A DNA stretch of 64,000 bases from Desmodus rotundus (Eukaryota; Chordata; Mammalia; Chiroptera; Phyllostomidae), in contig NC_071391.1 of assembly GCF_022682495.2 (NCBI RefSeq), positions 40,462,498 to 40,526,497 on the forward strand, given 5' to 3'. The notes beneath the pieces were generated by a model that had not been told where the DNA came from, did no database searches, and saw only the letters and a program-made list of their open reading frames with translations. Both the position numbers and the translations under genes were made by a program. Positions within the stretch are counted from its first letter, which is position 1, and every line of letters begins with the position of its first letter. Shown piece by piece: positions 1 to 9,470 of this stretch.

Positions 1-291
1 GATAAGGAGAGAATCTTAAAAGCAGCAAGAGAAAAGGAGATAGTTACTTGCAAAGGAGTTCCCATAAGGCTATCAGCTGATTTCTCAAAAGAAACCTTAT
101 AGGCAAGAATGGGCTGGAAAGAAGTATTCAAAGTCATGAAAGGCAAGGACCTACATGCAAGATTACTCTACCCAGCAAAGCTTTCATTTAGAATGGAAGG
201 GCAGATAAAGTGCTTCTCAGATAAGGTCAAGTTAAAGGAGTTGATCATCACCAAGCCCTTTTTATATGAAATGTTAAAGGGACTTATCTAA
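1..291 (+). pseudogene. L1/HAL1 ORF1 protein C-terminal domain, broken
   Basis: The frame starting at base 1 encodes the C-terminal part of the L1 ORF1 RNA-binding chaperone. Landmarks are KERILKAAREK near residues 2-12, PIRLSADFS near 21-29 and LLYPAKLSF near 56-64, which match the conserved CTD of mammalian ORF1p. An in-frame TAG at 100-102 interrupts the frame between the ETL and ARMGW motifs, and the natural stop is at about 289-291. The intact protein would coat its own RNA as a trimer; this copy cannot, because it is cut by the window edge and carries a nonsense codon. Confidence 0.8.
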
Positions 292-710
292 GTAAAAGAA
301 GATGATCAAAAATATGAACAGTAAAATGACAACAAACTCACAACTATCAACAACTGAACCTAAAAAGAAAACAAAAACAAACTAAGCAAACTACTAGAAG
401 AGTAACAGAATCACAGAAATGGAGATCACATGCAGGGTCAGCAGCAGGGACAGGGAGAGGGGAGAATGGGGGAAAAGGTACAGGGACTAAGAAGCATAAT
501 TGGTAGGTAGAAAATAGACAGGGGGAGGTTAAGAATAGTATAGGAAATGAAGAAGCCAAATAACTTATATGTATGACCCATGGACACAAACTAAGGGGGA
601 GTGGAATGCTGGAGGGAAGGGGGGTGCGGGGTGGAGGGAGATAAAGGGGAGAAAAAATGGGACAACTGTAATAGCATAATCAGTAAAATATACTTAAAAC
701 ATTGAAAAAA
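1..710 (+). mobile_element. HAL1-type (ORF1-only L1) element, 3' part
   Basis: The segment reads as the last third of an L1 ORF1 (1-291) and then passes straight into a 3' UTR that ends in an A-rich tail near 690-710. No ORF2 lies between the ORF1 stop and the tail, which is the layout of half-L1 (HAL1) retrotransposons; these depend on L1 ORF2 protein supplied in trans. The same 3' UTR recurs, inverted, at 39486-39955, including the end motif GACAACTGTAATAGCATAAT, so both belong to one family. The 5' part lies left of the window. Confidence 0.75.
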
Positions 711-1290
711 GGATTCTCTATCTTTAACCTTTGGCATTTTAATTATGGGTTGTCTTGGTGTGGGTCTGTTTCTGTCCATCTTGTTTGGGACTCTGTGCTT
801 CTTGGACTTAAATGTCTTTCCTTCACCAAATTAGGGAATTTTTCTTTCATTATTTTTTCAAATAGATTTCTGATATTTTGCTCTTTCTCTTCTCTTTCTG
901 GCACTCCTATGGTGTGAATGTTGGAACACTTGAAGTTGTCCCAGAGGCTCCTTACACTATCCTCTTTTTTTTTTTTTTGTATTCTTTTTTCTTCTTGTGT
1001 TCTGATTGTTTTCTTTTTTTTGTTAGTTTGTTTGTTACCTTATGTTCCAAATCATTGATTTGATTCTTGGCTTCATCCATTCTACTGTTGATTCCCTGTA
1101 AATTGTTTTTTATTTCCATTAGTATACCTTTTATTTCTGCTTGGGTCTTTTTTATGCTGTTATGGTACTCACTAAGTTCCTTGAACATTCTTATAACCAG
1201 TGTTTTGAATTGTGCATCTGATAAATTGCCCGTCTTCATTTTGTTTAGTTCTTTTTCTAGAGTTTTGATCTGTTCTTTCATTTGGGCCAC
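711..1290 (-). pseudogene. L1 ORF1 N-terminal half, broken
   Basis: The minus-strand frame 1290-952 starts AQMKEQ and contains NLSDAQFKTLVIRMFKEL, the same motif seen at the start of the ORF1 at 40566. It runs into a lysine-rich coiled-coil-like stretch. The start position holds GTG (bases 1290-1288) where the sister copy has ATG. Beyond 952 a homopolymer run breaks the frame, but ORF1-like sequence continues to about 711, ending in a PKVKDRES motif. It is the N-terminal coiled-coil and early RRM part of ORF1p and is non-functional. Confidence 0.75.
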
Positions 1291-2662
1291 GTTTATTTAT
1301 CTTCTAATTTTGGCAGTCTCCATGTGTTTGTTTCGATGTATTAGGTAGAGCTGCTATGACTCCCTGTCTTTGTATCATGGTCTAATATAGTAGGTGTCCT
1401 TTAGTGTCCAGTGGCACAGCCTCCCCTATCATCCAAGCTGGGTAGTTGAGGTATGCCCTCTGTGTGGGCTGAGTACACCCTTCTCTTGTAGTTGAGCTTT
1501 GATTGCTGTTGGCAGGTCAACAGGAGGGAGTAACCCAGGCCAGTCAGCTGCAAGGACTGGCTGTGACCACTGACCACCAACTTCTATCCTCCATGGAGGC
1601 TCAGATTTCCAGGGGCAGGGTGCTGATGCTCCAATGTGGTCTGTAGTTGTCCACTGGGTGCGCAGGCTCTGAGGTTTTCTGGGAGGTGCAGGCCAGGGTC
1701 AGCCACCCCCTGTGTTTTACCTGGGGTCACCCAGCATGGACTACAAAGCAATCTGAGATGGCTGCTACTTGTTCTTGGCTTGGAGGTTCCCAGGTATAGC
1801 CAAACTGTGATCCAAAGGTGGCGCTAGATCCAGGCCTGGGGCCACTTATCCAGAGGTACAGGTGCTTGGTGCTTGCTGAGGTTGGTTGTTGTTTATTTGA
1901 CAGGGTTTAAGAAAATGTGAAGCCTGAGCGGAATCCAGCCATTCATATAGAAAAGACACTGTTAACTGCTTGGCTGGGCCATAAGTTGGGTGGGTTGGAG
2001 GCTTAGGGATTCCCCAGGACAGAACAAACCTTGTGAGCCAGGTTGATGGAGTCTCAGATATGGTCCTCACCTGCTGGCTCTGTGGTTCTGTTGGGGAGCG
2101 GTTCAGAAAAGGATCCATGACTTCTGTCTGCCTCTCTGTCTAGGAGAATGCTATCCCTCAGCTCTCCCCCTGATGCCATATGCTTCAGTTCCTCCTTGTA
2201 TGCCACTGGTGCCTCACAAGCTATTTTGGTGATAGAGCTCAGAGGGAGTTAGTCTGAGTAAGTCTGTGTGTGAGCTCTTTAAGAGGCACTGCTTGGGATG
2301 CCAGTAGTTCCTTTCACTGTCTCAAACTCTGCTAGTTTTTACAGTCAGAAGTTATGGGGGCTTATATTCCTGGCACTGGAACCTTGGCCTGGGGGGCCTG
2401 GTATGGGGTGGGGACCCCTCACTCCTAAGATATCCCTCCTGAATTTTTATCCACCACATGTGGGTGTGGGACCAGCCTGTTCCACGTCTTTGTGTCTCCT
2501 ACCAGTCTGGATGGATGTATTTTGTTTAGTTCCATATTTATTGGACTTTCATTTAACTCGATTTCTGATGGTTCTGAGTGATGATTGTTCTGTAGTTTCG
2601 TTGTTGTTTGATGTGGTTGTGCGAGGAGGCGAGCCGTATTTACCCACGCCTCTATCTTGACC
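711..2662 (-). mobile_element. L1/HAL1 5' part (5' UTR and start of ORF1), inverted
   Basis: Read on the minus strand, the element begins at about 2662 with a sequence much like the start of the HAL1 at 41314 (CGCCTCCTCGCACAACCA is shared by both 5' UTRs). A long 5' UTR follows (2662-1291) and then ORF1. The element stops abruptly in mid-ORF1 at about 711, exactly where the A-rich tail of the oppositely oriented HAL1 lies. The simplest reading is that the plus-strand HAL1 inserted into this older element and that the rest lies left of base 1. Whether this copy is L1 or HAL1 cannot be told, because the region after ORF1 is not visible. Confidence 0.7.
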
Positions 2663-2861
2663 AGAAATCTTGTGCAAAAACTTTTTAGTTTGATGTAGTC
2701 CCATATGTTTATTTTTTCTTTTGTTTCTCTTTTCTGATATATATCAGACAAAATATTGCTGCAAGCAATGTTCGAGATTTTACTGCCTATGTTTTTGTCT
2801 AGGATTTTGATGGTTTTGGGTCTAACATTTAAGTCCTTACTCCATTTTGTGTTGGGAGATC
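2663..2861 (-). pseudogene. L1 ORF2 fragment, inverted
   Basis: The minus strand encodes a stretch of the L1 ORF2 region downstream of the reverse transcriptase core (motifs KEKINIWDYIKLKSFC and KTIKILDKN). The neighbouring plus-strand fragment encodes the homologous stretch ([16 protein letters not shown]), so the two are different copies of the same region set head to head. It adjoins the 5' end of the inverted L1 at 2662, suggesting that element inserted into this older one. Confidence 0.65.
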
Positions 2862-3563
2862 TGGACAGCTACGTGCAAAAAAAAGAAACTCAACCACCAA
2901 CTTACACCATATACAAAAATAAACTCATGATGGATAAAAGACTTAAATATAAGTTGAGACACCATAAAAGTCTTAGAGGAGAACATAGGGAGGAAAATCT
3001 CAGATATCCCATGGAGCAGTATTTTGAACAACATGTCCCCTAGAGCAAGGGACATAAAGGAAAGAATAAACAAATGGGACTTCATCAAAATAAAAAGCTT
3101 CTGCATGGCTAAAGAAAACATCAGCAAAATGAATAGGGAACCAACTGTATGGGAAAATGTATTTGCAAATGATACCTCGGACAAGGGTTTGATCACCAAA
3201 ATATATAAAGAACTCATACAACTCCACTCCAGGAAGACAAACAATCCAATTAAAAAATGGGTAGAGGACCTGAACAGACACTTCTCCAAGGAGGACATAC
3301 AGAAGGCCCAGAGACATATGAAAGGGTGTTCAACGTCACCAATCATCAGAGAGATGCAAATTAAAACCACAATGAGATATCACATCACACCTGTCAGAAT
3401 GGCTGTCCTCAGTAAATCTACAAACAACAAGTGTTGGCAAGGATGTAGAGAAAGGGGAATGCTTTTGCACTGTTGGTGGGAATGCAGACTGGTGCAGCCA
3501 CTGTGGAAAGCAGTATGGAGATACCTCAAAAAATTAAAAATAGAACTGCCTTTGACCCAGTGA
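2862..3563 (+). pseudogene. L1 ORF2 protein C-terminal region, broken
   Basis: The frame open from 3024 to 3563 encodes the ORF2p C-terminal domain. It includes KRHMKG-like and [11 protein letters not shown] motifs and the cysteine-rich segment [18 protein letters not shown], matching the CX3CX7HX4C zinc-knuckle pattern of mammalian ORF2p. The endonuclease and reverse transcriptase domains are absent. A TGA follows LPLTQ at the position where intact copies continue, so the frame ends early; homologous sequence continues in disrupted form to about 3900. Confidence 0.85.
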
Positions 3564-4077
3564 TCCCATTTCTAGGAATATATCCAAAGGAACCCAAAAC
3601 ACTAATTTGAAAGAACATAAGCACACCTATGTTCCTTGCAGCATTATTTACAATCTCCAAGACATGGAAGCATCCCAAGTGTCCGTCAGTAGATGAGTGG
3701 CTAAAACAGCTATGGGACATTTACACAACGTAATACTGTTAGGTTGTAAAAAAGAAGAGAATTTTACCCTTTGTGACAGCATGGCTGGACCTGGAAAACA
3801 TTATGCTAAGTGAAATAAGCCAGTTAGAGAAAGGCAAATACCATATGATTTCACTCCTATGTGGAATCTACTGAACAAACTGAACAAGCAAAATAGAGAC
3901 AGAGTCATAGATGGAGAGCAGGCTGACAGCTCTGGGGGGAGCGGTTTAGGGGGTGGTGGGATGGCGCAAAAAGGTAAAAGGACTCATGGACATGGATAAC
4001 AGTGTGGTGATTGTGGGGGTGGGGGATATTTGTGGGATAAATGGTAATGGAAAAAAATACAGTAAAAAAAAGAGATA
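2862..4077 (+). mobile_element. 5'-truncated L1, ORF2 3' end plus 3' UTR
   Basis: The segment begins inside ORF2 and runs through the end of the reading frame into a G-rich 3' UTR (about 3900-4030) and an A-rich tail near 4050-4077. The 3' UTR contains the GGACTCATGGACATGGA motif common in bat L1s. The 5' end is truncated, as in most L1 copies. Confidence 0.85.
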
Positions 4078-4699
4078 ATAGAAAAAATATTTGATAGAGA
4101 AAGCAAGCACATGGAATGGGCTGAAGGTAGTTTATTCAGAGGAATTTTTTGTATCTTTGGTATATATAAACAATATTTTAGCCATACTATTCAGTAATGA
4201 GCTTATCTGGGTATCAAACTAACATGTCTAATATTATTTCTTTGGAAAAATGTCTTCAACCTATAAAAGTGACTGACTCATAAAGGGAAGTTTAATGAAA
4301 ATACAGCCTTCACCTTCTGGCCCCTTCCCAGTGATGTTGCTAGGGAAGTGGGTGACTCTGTTCCTGTCACATGGGGAGGAAGAAGAGCACTCCCCAGGAA
4401 GGCCTGGGGCTAGGTCAGGACCACTGGGTCCTTCTGTTTGAGTTTCTTAGGTAGGTGGTAGCTAGAGTGCTGGTATGTTCCATGCCTGACTCCTTTCCTT
4501 TTCCCACCCCCTGCAGTGTGTCACTTTGGGAAAAAATACTTGAGCTTAAATCCTGGAGAAGTTCTCCCACTTTGAAAATCATGATCAAATTATGACCAGA
4601 TCATATTGTTTAAACACATTGTTTCATGGAGTTAATTGAATTTTCCCCTTCTATTTTTGAGTAGGAAATAATACGTTCGTGTTCTGATGCCGTATCAGG
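4078..4699. other. Unique-looking sequence, no gene seen
   Basis: No open frame, exon signal pair or recognisable repeat was found. It separates the L1 cluster from the minus-strand ORF that follows. Confidence 0.4.
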
Positions 4700-5071
4700 T
4701 CATAAGTGGAGAGCTTCTAGTTTGAAGTTGTGTACATTTCCATTGGGGCCAATCTGCTGCCCATTTATGAAAACTGAAGGTGTCTCTGTGTTCTCTGTGT
4801 ACGCTGCAGCGTCTTGTAGAATGAACAATTCAGGAAAATGGAACAATTGTTTGGGTAATATTCCAAGCTCTACTAGTTCCAAGTGACGGAGAATTTCCTG
4901 TTTGAGTGCTGCAGCTTGTCCATGTGTTTCTGCCTGGGAATAGTGTGCATCATGTCGTTCCACAGAAGTATGGCCATACCTGATTACCTCATTCTTTGTC
5001 TTTCTTCCTAAGGTGCCCAGAGATGATTTGAGCTCACCTCTGGTCATGTCTCTGAAAAAAGCAGCATGCAT
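4700..5071 (-). other. Unidentified open reading frame, 123 codons from first ATG
   Basis: On the minus strand a frame is open from 5206 to the TGA at 4702-4700. The first ATG is at 5071-5069; the open frame reaches a further 45 codons upstream without an ATG. The peptide includes FTLPCGHRFY upstream of the ATG, and HFPELFILQDAAAYTENTE and PSVFINGQQ near the C-terminus. I do not recognise the family. There is no poly-A signal just downstream. A weak acceptor-like TTACTTACAG precedes the PGTNEAKVKG segment at about 5177. With a random stop rate of 3/64, a window of this size should hold a few open frames this long by chance, so coding status is unproven. It could be a chance ORF or part of an old retrocopy. 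Confidence 0.2.
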
Positions 5072-5206
5072 TTTGATCAAGGTTTGGGAATAAAATCTGT
5101 GGCCACAGGGCAGGGTAAAACTAATGGTTGTTTTAAGTAGCAAGCCTTTCACCTTTGCTTCATTGGTACCAGGCTGTAAGTAACAGAACCAACCAGCTAC
5201 AGACGC

Positions 5207-7497
5207 TTATTGTGCAATTTTGAGGTAATGATGGGCAGAGTCCCAGGGGCTGGGATGCAGACATGTGGCTACCAGAGAGATGACGTCAGCAAGTTTACTG
5301 CTGCTGTGGAGGAACGGGAGATTCCAGGTGCTCAGCCTCTTTCCTGCCTGTGGGGGTGTCTGAAGCCGCCCCCAGTCCTATTGGCAGCCAGGGCCTTTGC
5401 TTGGGAAAAGCCTGCATCTAATTCTTGCCTCCTGCTGTCCCCACAGGGACCTGAAATTGGAATGGGTCTTGTAACTTTGGCTGTGGGAACAAAGCGTTGA
5501 GGAATGAACAGACATGTGTCTCTGTGTCTGTGTGTGTATCTTATGTTAATACTAACAACTGGTGAGGCGTTCCAAGCCGAGAGTTGGACATGAGACGGAA
5601 GGGGAAGCATTGTCTGGGTTTTTTTTTTTTTTTGAAACTGTAATGTGTTGCCCCTTTCTTGGAAGGGAAAGCAGTTTATGATCTAACTCATTTTTTATTA
5701 ACATTACTTGGTCATTTTCTTTTGATACTCTTAATGTGGATACCCAGTATACAGTAGGAAGGCATTTCTAATAATTTCCTTTCTGTGTTCTGCTCCTTCC
5801 CCTGTGCATACCCTAAAACAGAGCTGTGCAAAGCCAGACCATGTGACACAATGGAGAAAGCACTTCCTCAGGGAACATCTTCCTCTCTCCTCAGCCTTGC
5901 CTCATGCACAGGGTTCTGGGAACTGTGGTGGGGCTTCTTGGGGAGCCTGCTCACAGTGGGAATGGGAAAGGCTTTATGACCTCTGGAGCGTGTCAGAACA
6001 GAGCTGTGAGGCGTCGGGGCTGTAGAGCCCACCTTTCCGCTGGCTTTGTTTTCGTCTCAGATCTTGGGTGCTCACTCTGGTTCCACCCTCCTCCCCCTAG
6101 ATGTGGGGAAAAAATGAGGCCTCTTCATGGAAAGCCACCAGCAAAAGGTTTATACTAAGCTTATACTTTTGCTGAGAGATCCAGGCATCCCCATCCCAGG
6201 CCTGCCGTGGGTTTCTTTGGGGCTGTGAAGAGTGTAGGGTTTCTTTGCTCACATTCAAGTGTAGCCATTGCTTACCTGAAGCCATATGGGGCCAGCCAAG
6301 GCTTGTTCTATTCAGGTGTCTTCAGACCATCGTGCTTTTCTCTTCTTTGGGGTTCTCACCTTCAAGGTCTCTGAGCCTTCAAAGTCCTTCTTCTGAGAGC
6401 CAGGTTTCCCGACTCCTGGGCCCAGGAAGCTGTGGTGAGCTCTTGGTTTCCTTGTTAGCCAGGTACTTCTGGGAAGCTGTCTGCATTCCTTTCTGCCTGG
6501 AGCTCTGCCCCCAGGGCTCTGTGGAGTGAAGTTGCTTCATGCCTCAGAGAAGAGAAATCGAAGGCAGTTTCCCTGAGACCAGTAGAGCCGCTGGAGACAA
6601 CCAGCAGTTTGAAGGTCGAATTGCCCTTTCCTGCAGTCCTGGAACCAGGAGCTAGCTTTTCATGGAGTGTGGTATGGTATTGATTCTCCTTAAAATTTTC
6701 TCCAACTGGCTTCCCAGTCTCCTTGCTGCTCTGGAAGAGAAGGGTGAGGAGGATTAGTCCTCAGTTCCCTGTGGTCTTTGGTGCTGGGGATGGGTGCAGA
6801 CAATGCCTTTCATGAGGAAGGTGCTTAGAGGCAGGTGAGAGGATCTGCTTTCTGGTTGCCGGAAAACTGGGTGTCTTCCCAGACTGGGTATGTTGACACT
6901 GAATGGTTATGTTGGCATCCCTTGGCCCTTGAAAGCAGGTGCCAGCACCTTTACCTAGGTCAAAATCTTCTAGAGGGCAGCATCATCAGCTCTTGTAAAG
7001 TAGAAATGCCCCACGAGAGCTTTATAAAGAATGAACATGCTGAGCAAATGAGCCGGAGAGGGAGACTTCTTGCTCTAGATACTACCCAAGTGTGTGTGTG
7101 CGGGGGTGGGGGGGTGGGGTGGGGTGGGGGTGAGGGTGGGGGGGTGCACATGTGTGTATGTGTGTGGGGGTGGTTAGGGCTGGAAGTAAACACTTCTAAT
7201 GAACAAAAAAGGGCAGTAAATCTGGAGAGGGTATGGAAGAAGCTGGCTGTGGAGGGCCTGGAAGCTGGGGATTTTTGCAGAGATGTGTTCCAGAGTGTCT
7301 AGAGGCAGAAGTGGTGGGGGAGTGGGTTTGGGCGTGCCTGGCTGTGCTTGCACTGCCAAACGCCTTGGGGGCGATGGCTTCGAACGCCTTTCTCTGGGAG
7401 CACAGCTGGTCCTGGGGCAGCCCTCGCCACCCGTGCACAATGTGGTTTGAACTGCGCCAGTCTGCTGATAATGCGGATTTCTTTTTTCAAAAAAAAA
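5207..7497. other. Unique-looking sequence without a clear gene
   Basis: Short open frames on both strands lack known motifs and overlap each other. A run of 15 T lies near 5621-5635 and a G-rich tract at 7091-7175 (listed separately). No exon pair with good acceptor and donor was convincing. Confidence 0.35.
7091..7175 (+). repeat. G-rich low-complexity tract, G-quadruplex-like
   Basis: A TG microsatellite passes into about a dozen G runs of 3-7 separated by single T or A bases, then back to TG repeats. Four or more G runs with one-base loops is the classical G-quadruplex pattern, repeated here more than twice over. Confidence 0.8.
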
Positions 7498-7996
7498 CAC
7501 TGTAAATGTATTTTTTCTTCCCTATGATTTTCTTAGTAGCATTTTCTTTTGTCTAGCTTTTTTTCCTCTAATTTTACTAAGAATATAGTACATAATACAT
7601 ATACAAAATATGTGCTAATCAACTACTTATGCATTGGTAAGGTATGAAGCTATTAGTAGTTAAGTGGAATCCAAAGTTATTCATAGATTTTTTTAAATAC
7701 ATATTTTTTTAATTTTTAAAAATAATTTTATTTATTTATTTTTAGAGAGATGGGAAGGGAGGGAGAAAGAGAGGGAGAGAAACATCGAAGTGTGGTCGCC
7801 TCTCGAGTGCTCCCCACTGGGGACCTGGCCCGCAACGCAGGCATGTGCCCTGACTGGGAATCAAACCAGTGACCCTTTGGTCGGCAGATAGGTGCTCAAT
7901 CCACTGAGCCACACCAGTCAGGACATATCACAGATTTTTGACTGCTCAGGGGCTTGGTACCCCTAGCCCCTGTGTTGTTCAAGGGTCAACGGTATC
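7498..7996 (+). mobile_element. Tigger (pogo-like) DNA transposon fossil, split by a SINE
   Basis: The halves at 7498-7693 and 7928-7996 resemble the end region of mammalian Tigger elements: the AATATAGTACATAATACATA segment, and the final TTGTTCAAGGGTCAAC motif near 7974-7990. Removing the SINE between them restores a continuous element. No transposase coding sequence is left. Confidence 0.55.
7694..7927 (-). mobile_element. Ves SINE (tRNA-derived, bat)
   Basis: On the minus strand the copy begins with CCTGACTGGTGTGGCTCAGT near 7923, continues through a tRNA-like body (GAGCACCTATCTGCCGACCA, then a B-box-like GGTTTGATTCC) and ends in a T/A-rich tail near 7700-7745. Flanks show an approximate TSD, TCATAGATTTTTT (7681-7693) and TCACAGATTTTTG (7928-7940). 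It sits inside a Tigger remnant and is therefore younger than it. Confidence 0.85.
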
Positions 7997-9286
7997 TATG
8001 TGATTCTTGCCTGTTGGGTCCTGCCCTCGAGTGTTCTGGGGCAGAGGCCCTGGGTGTGAGAGTGGGCTGACTGGCCAGAGTCTGCACCACCCAGCTTGCT
8101 GGCTCCCTAAGAGTGAGAAGCATCTTTGCAGTTGCCAGTCCTCACTGATGTGGCCTGTAGAGGTGTCTGTGCCCTGCCCCTTGAGGGCTTGAGAACAGGT
8201 GTGGCTTAGTGTGAAGCAGACCTATCTCAAGGGCGCAAATCTCAAATGTGTATTACAAATTACTGCTACTCTTGGCTTCTCTTCCCTCTGTGTCTTTCTT
8301 TCCTCTATCTTCTCATCACTGTCAGGGATTGTGAGCAGCCGCCGCTATCACACAGACGATCAGGGCGTAAGAATGGAGCTAAATATAACTGTCTGCATGT
8401 GCTGCTCTGATGTGCTCAGGCACACCCTTAGAGAAGGGGTTGATTAGGATTTGCGATAGACAGGGCCTTTGCACCCCAAACGACTATGACTGAGACTGAG
8501 AGCCGGGAGGAAAAGGTGGGAAGGTACGTATTGATTTCACTGCTTTCCTTTCCCTGCCCCATCCCCGCAGCCCCAATGTTTCCTGTGAATGGTCAAGGGC
8601 AGGAGAGAAAACTGAGATCTTGCTTTTTAGCCTTTAGGCAGTCATTAAATACTTGGCTGTATTTTTTCAGCTTAAGCAATATTGTGATTGAAATATTATA
8701 TGAAGCTTTTTTTTTTTCTGACCGAGGGGATTTATAATCTATTGGGACAGAATAACTTGTTAAAAAGTTAGAGAATATTGAAGATCTTAACTGTTTGATT
8801 ACTAACTGAATATGTTTGTAGTTCAGAAATGACATTGTATCTTAAAACTGTAGGAAAACTCTGTAGGTAGAGGCAGGATATTTTCTGGTCTTGGAAAGTT
8901 AGACCAACTTGATGTAAGCACAGGAGGGGTGGGAAGTGTTCTGGACGTGGAAAACAGCAGGAACGGGGAGAGAAGGTGGAGTTCCAGGGTCACTGTGATG
9001 GTCTGCCTCTGGCGTGGTAGGTCGGGCAGAGCACGGCTGGAAATTTGAACTCTGGAAGCTCTGCCTTGATGCATAGGAGATGGTAGTTGACTCAGTGAAA
9101 GTGGAATTTGTGAAAATCACTCTTGTAGAAGAAAGTGGGATAATTTTGGAGAGGACAGACTGGCAGTAAGGAGACCTGCTAAAGAACATCAGAAATAGGA
9201 ATACAGAGGAAGGGGGTGAATCCTAGAGAATATTCAAAAGTGCAATAGGTAGGACCTAGACATGGGATATTAAGAATGAGGCTGAG
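7997..9286. other. Unique-looking sequence, no firm gene
   Basis: A possible tiny exon lies at about 8326-8367: a good pyrimidine tract ending CATCACTGTCAG precedes it and GTAAGA follows GATCAGGGC. The reading IVSSRRYHTDDQG is open but matches nothing I know. No other feature stands out. Confidence 0.3.
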
Positions 9287-9470
9287 GCCCTGGCTGGGTA
9301 GCTTAGCTGGTTGGAGTGTTGTCCAGATATTCCAAGGTTGTGGGTTTGATCCCCTGTAGGGCATGTATAAGAACCAACCAATGAATGCATAAATAAGTTG
9401 AACAACAAATTTATGTTTCTTTCTCTCTCTCTCTCAAATCAGTAAATAAAAATAAATTTTTAAAAAGGAT
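9287..9470 (+). mobile_element. Ves SINE, GGTAGCT-type subfamily
   Basis: The copy starts GCCCTGGCTGGGTAGCTTAG, has a tRNA-like body with the B-box region GTGGGTTTGATCCC, the ACCAACCAATGAATGCATAA segment, a TC-rich run and an A-rich tail near 9448-9470. This body differs from the GGATTGAGC type found at 43746, 49905 and 57989. The TSD is only approximate. Confidence 0.85.

Noticed and set aside
1..2662. Twin-priming (5' inversion) of a single L1
   Set aside because: The inverted 5' part lies downstream of the A tail rather than upstream of the 3' part, so the order is inconsistent with twin priming.
4700..5206. Peptidylarginine deiminase-like protein
   Set aside because: A faint resemblance around the PELFIL motif was considered, but no conserved catalytic region or C-terminus could be matched, so no family is assigned.
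6960..7193. Proline/histidine-rich small protein on the minus strand
   Set aside because: It is the translation of the G-rich simple repeat.
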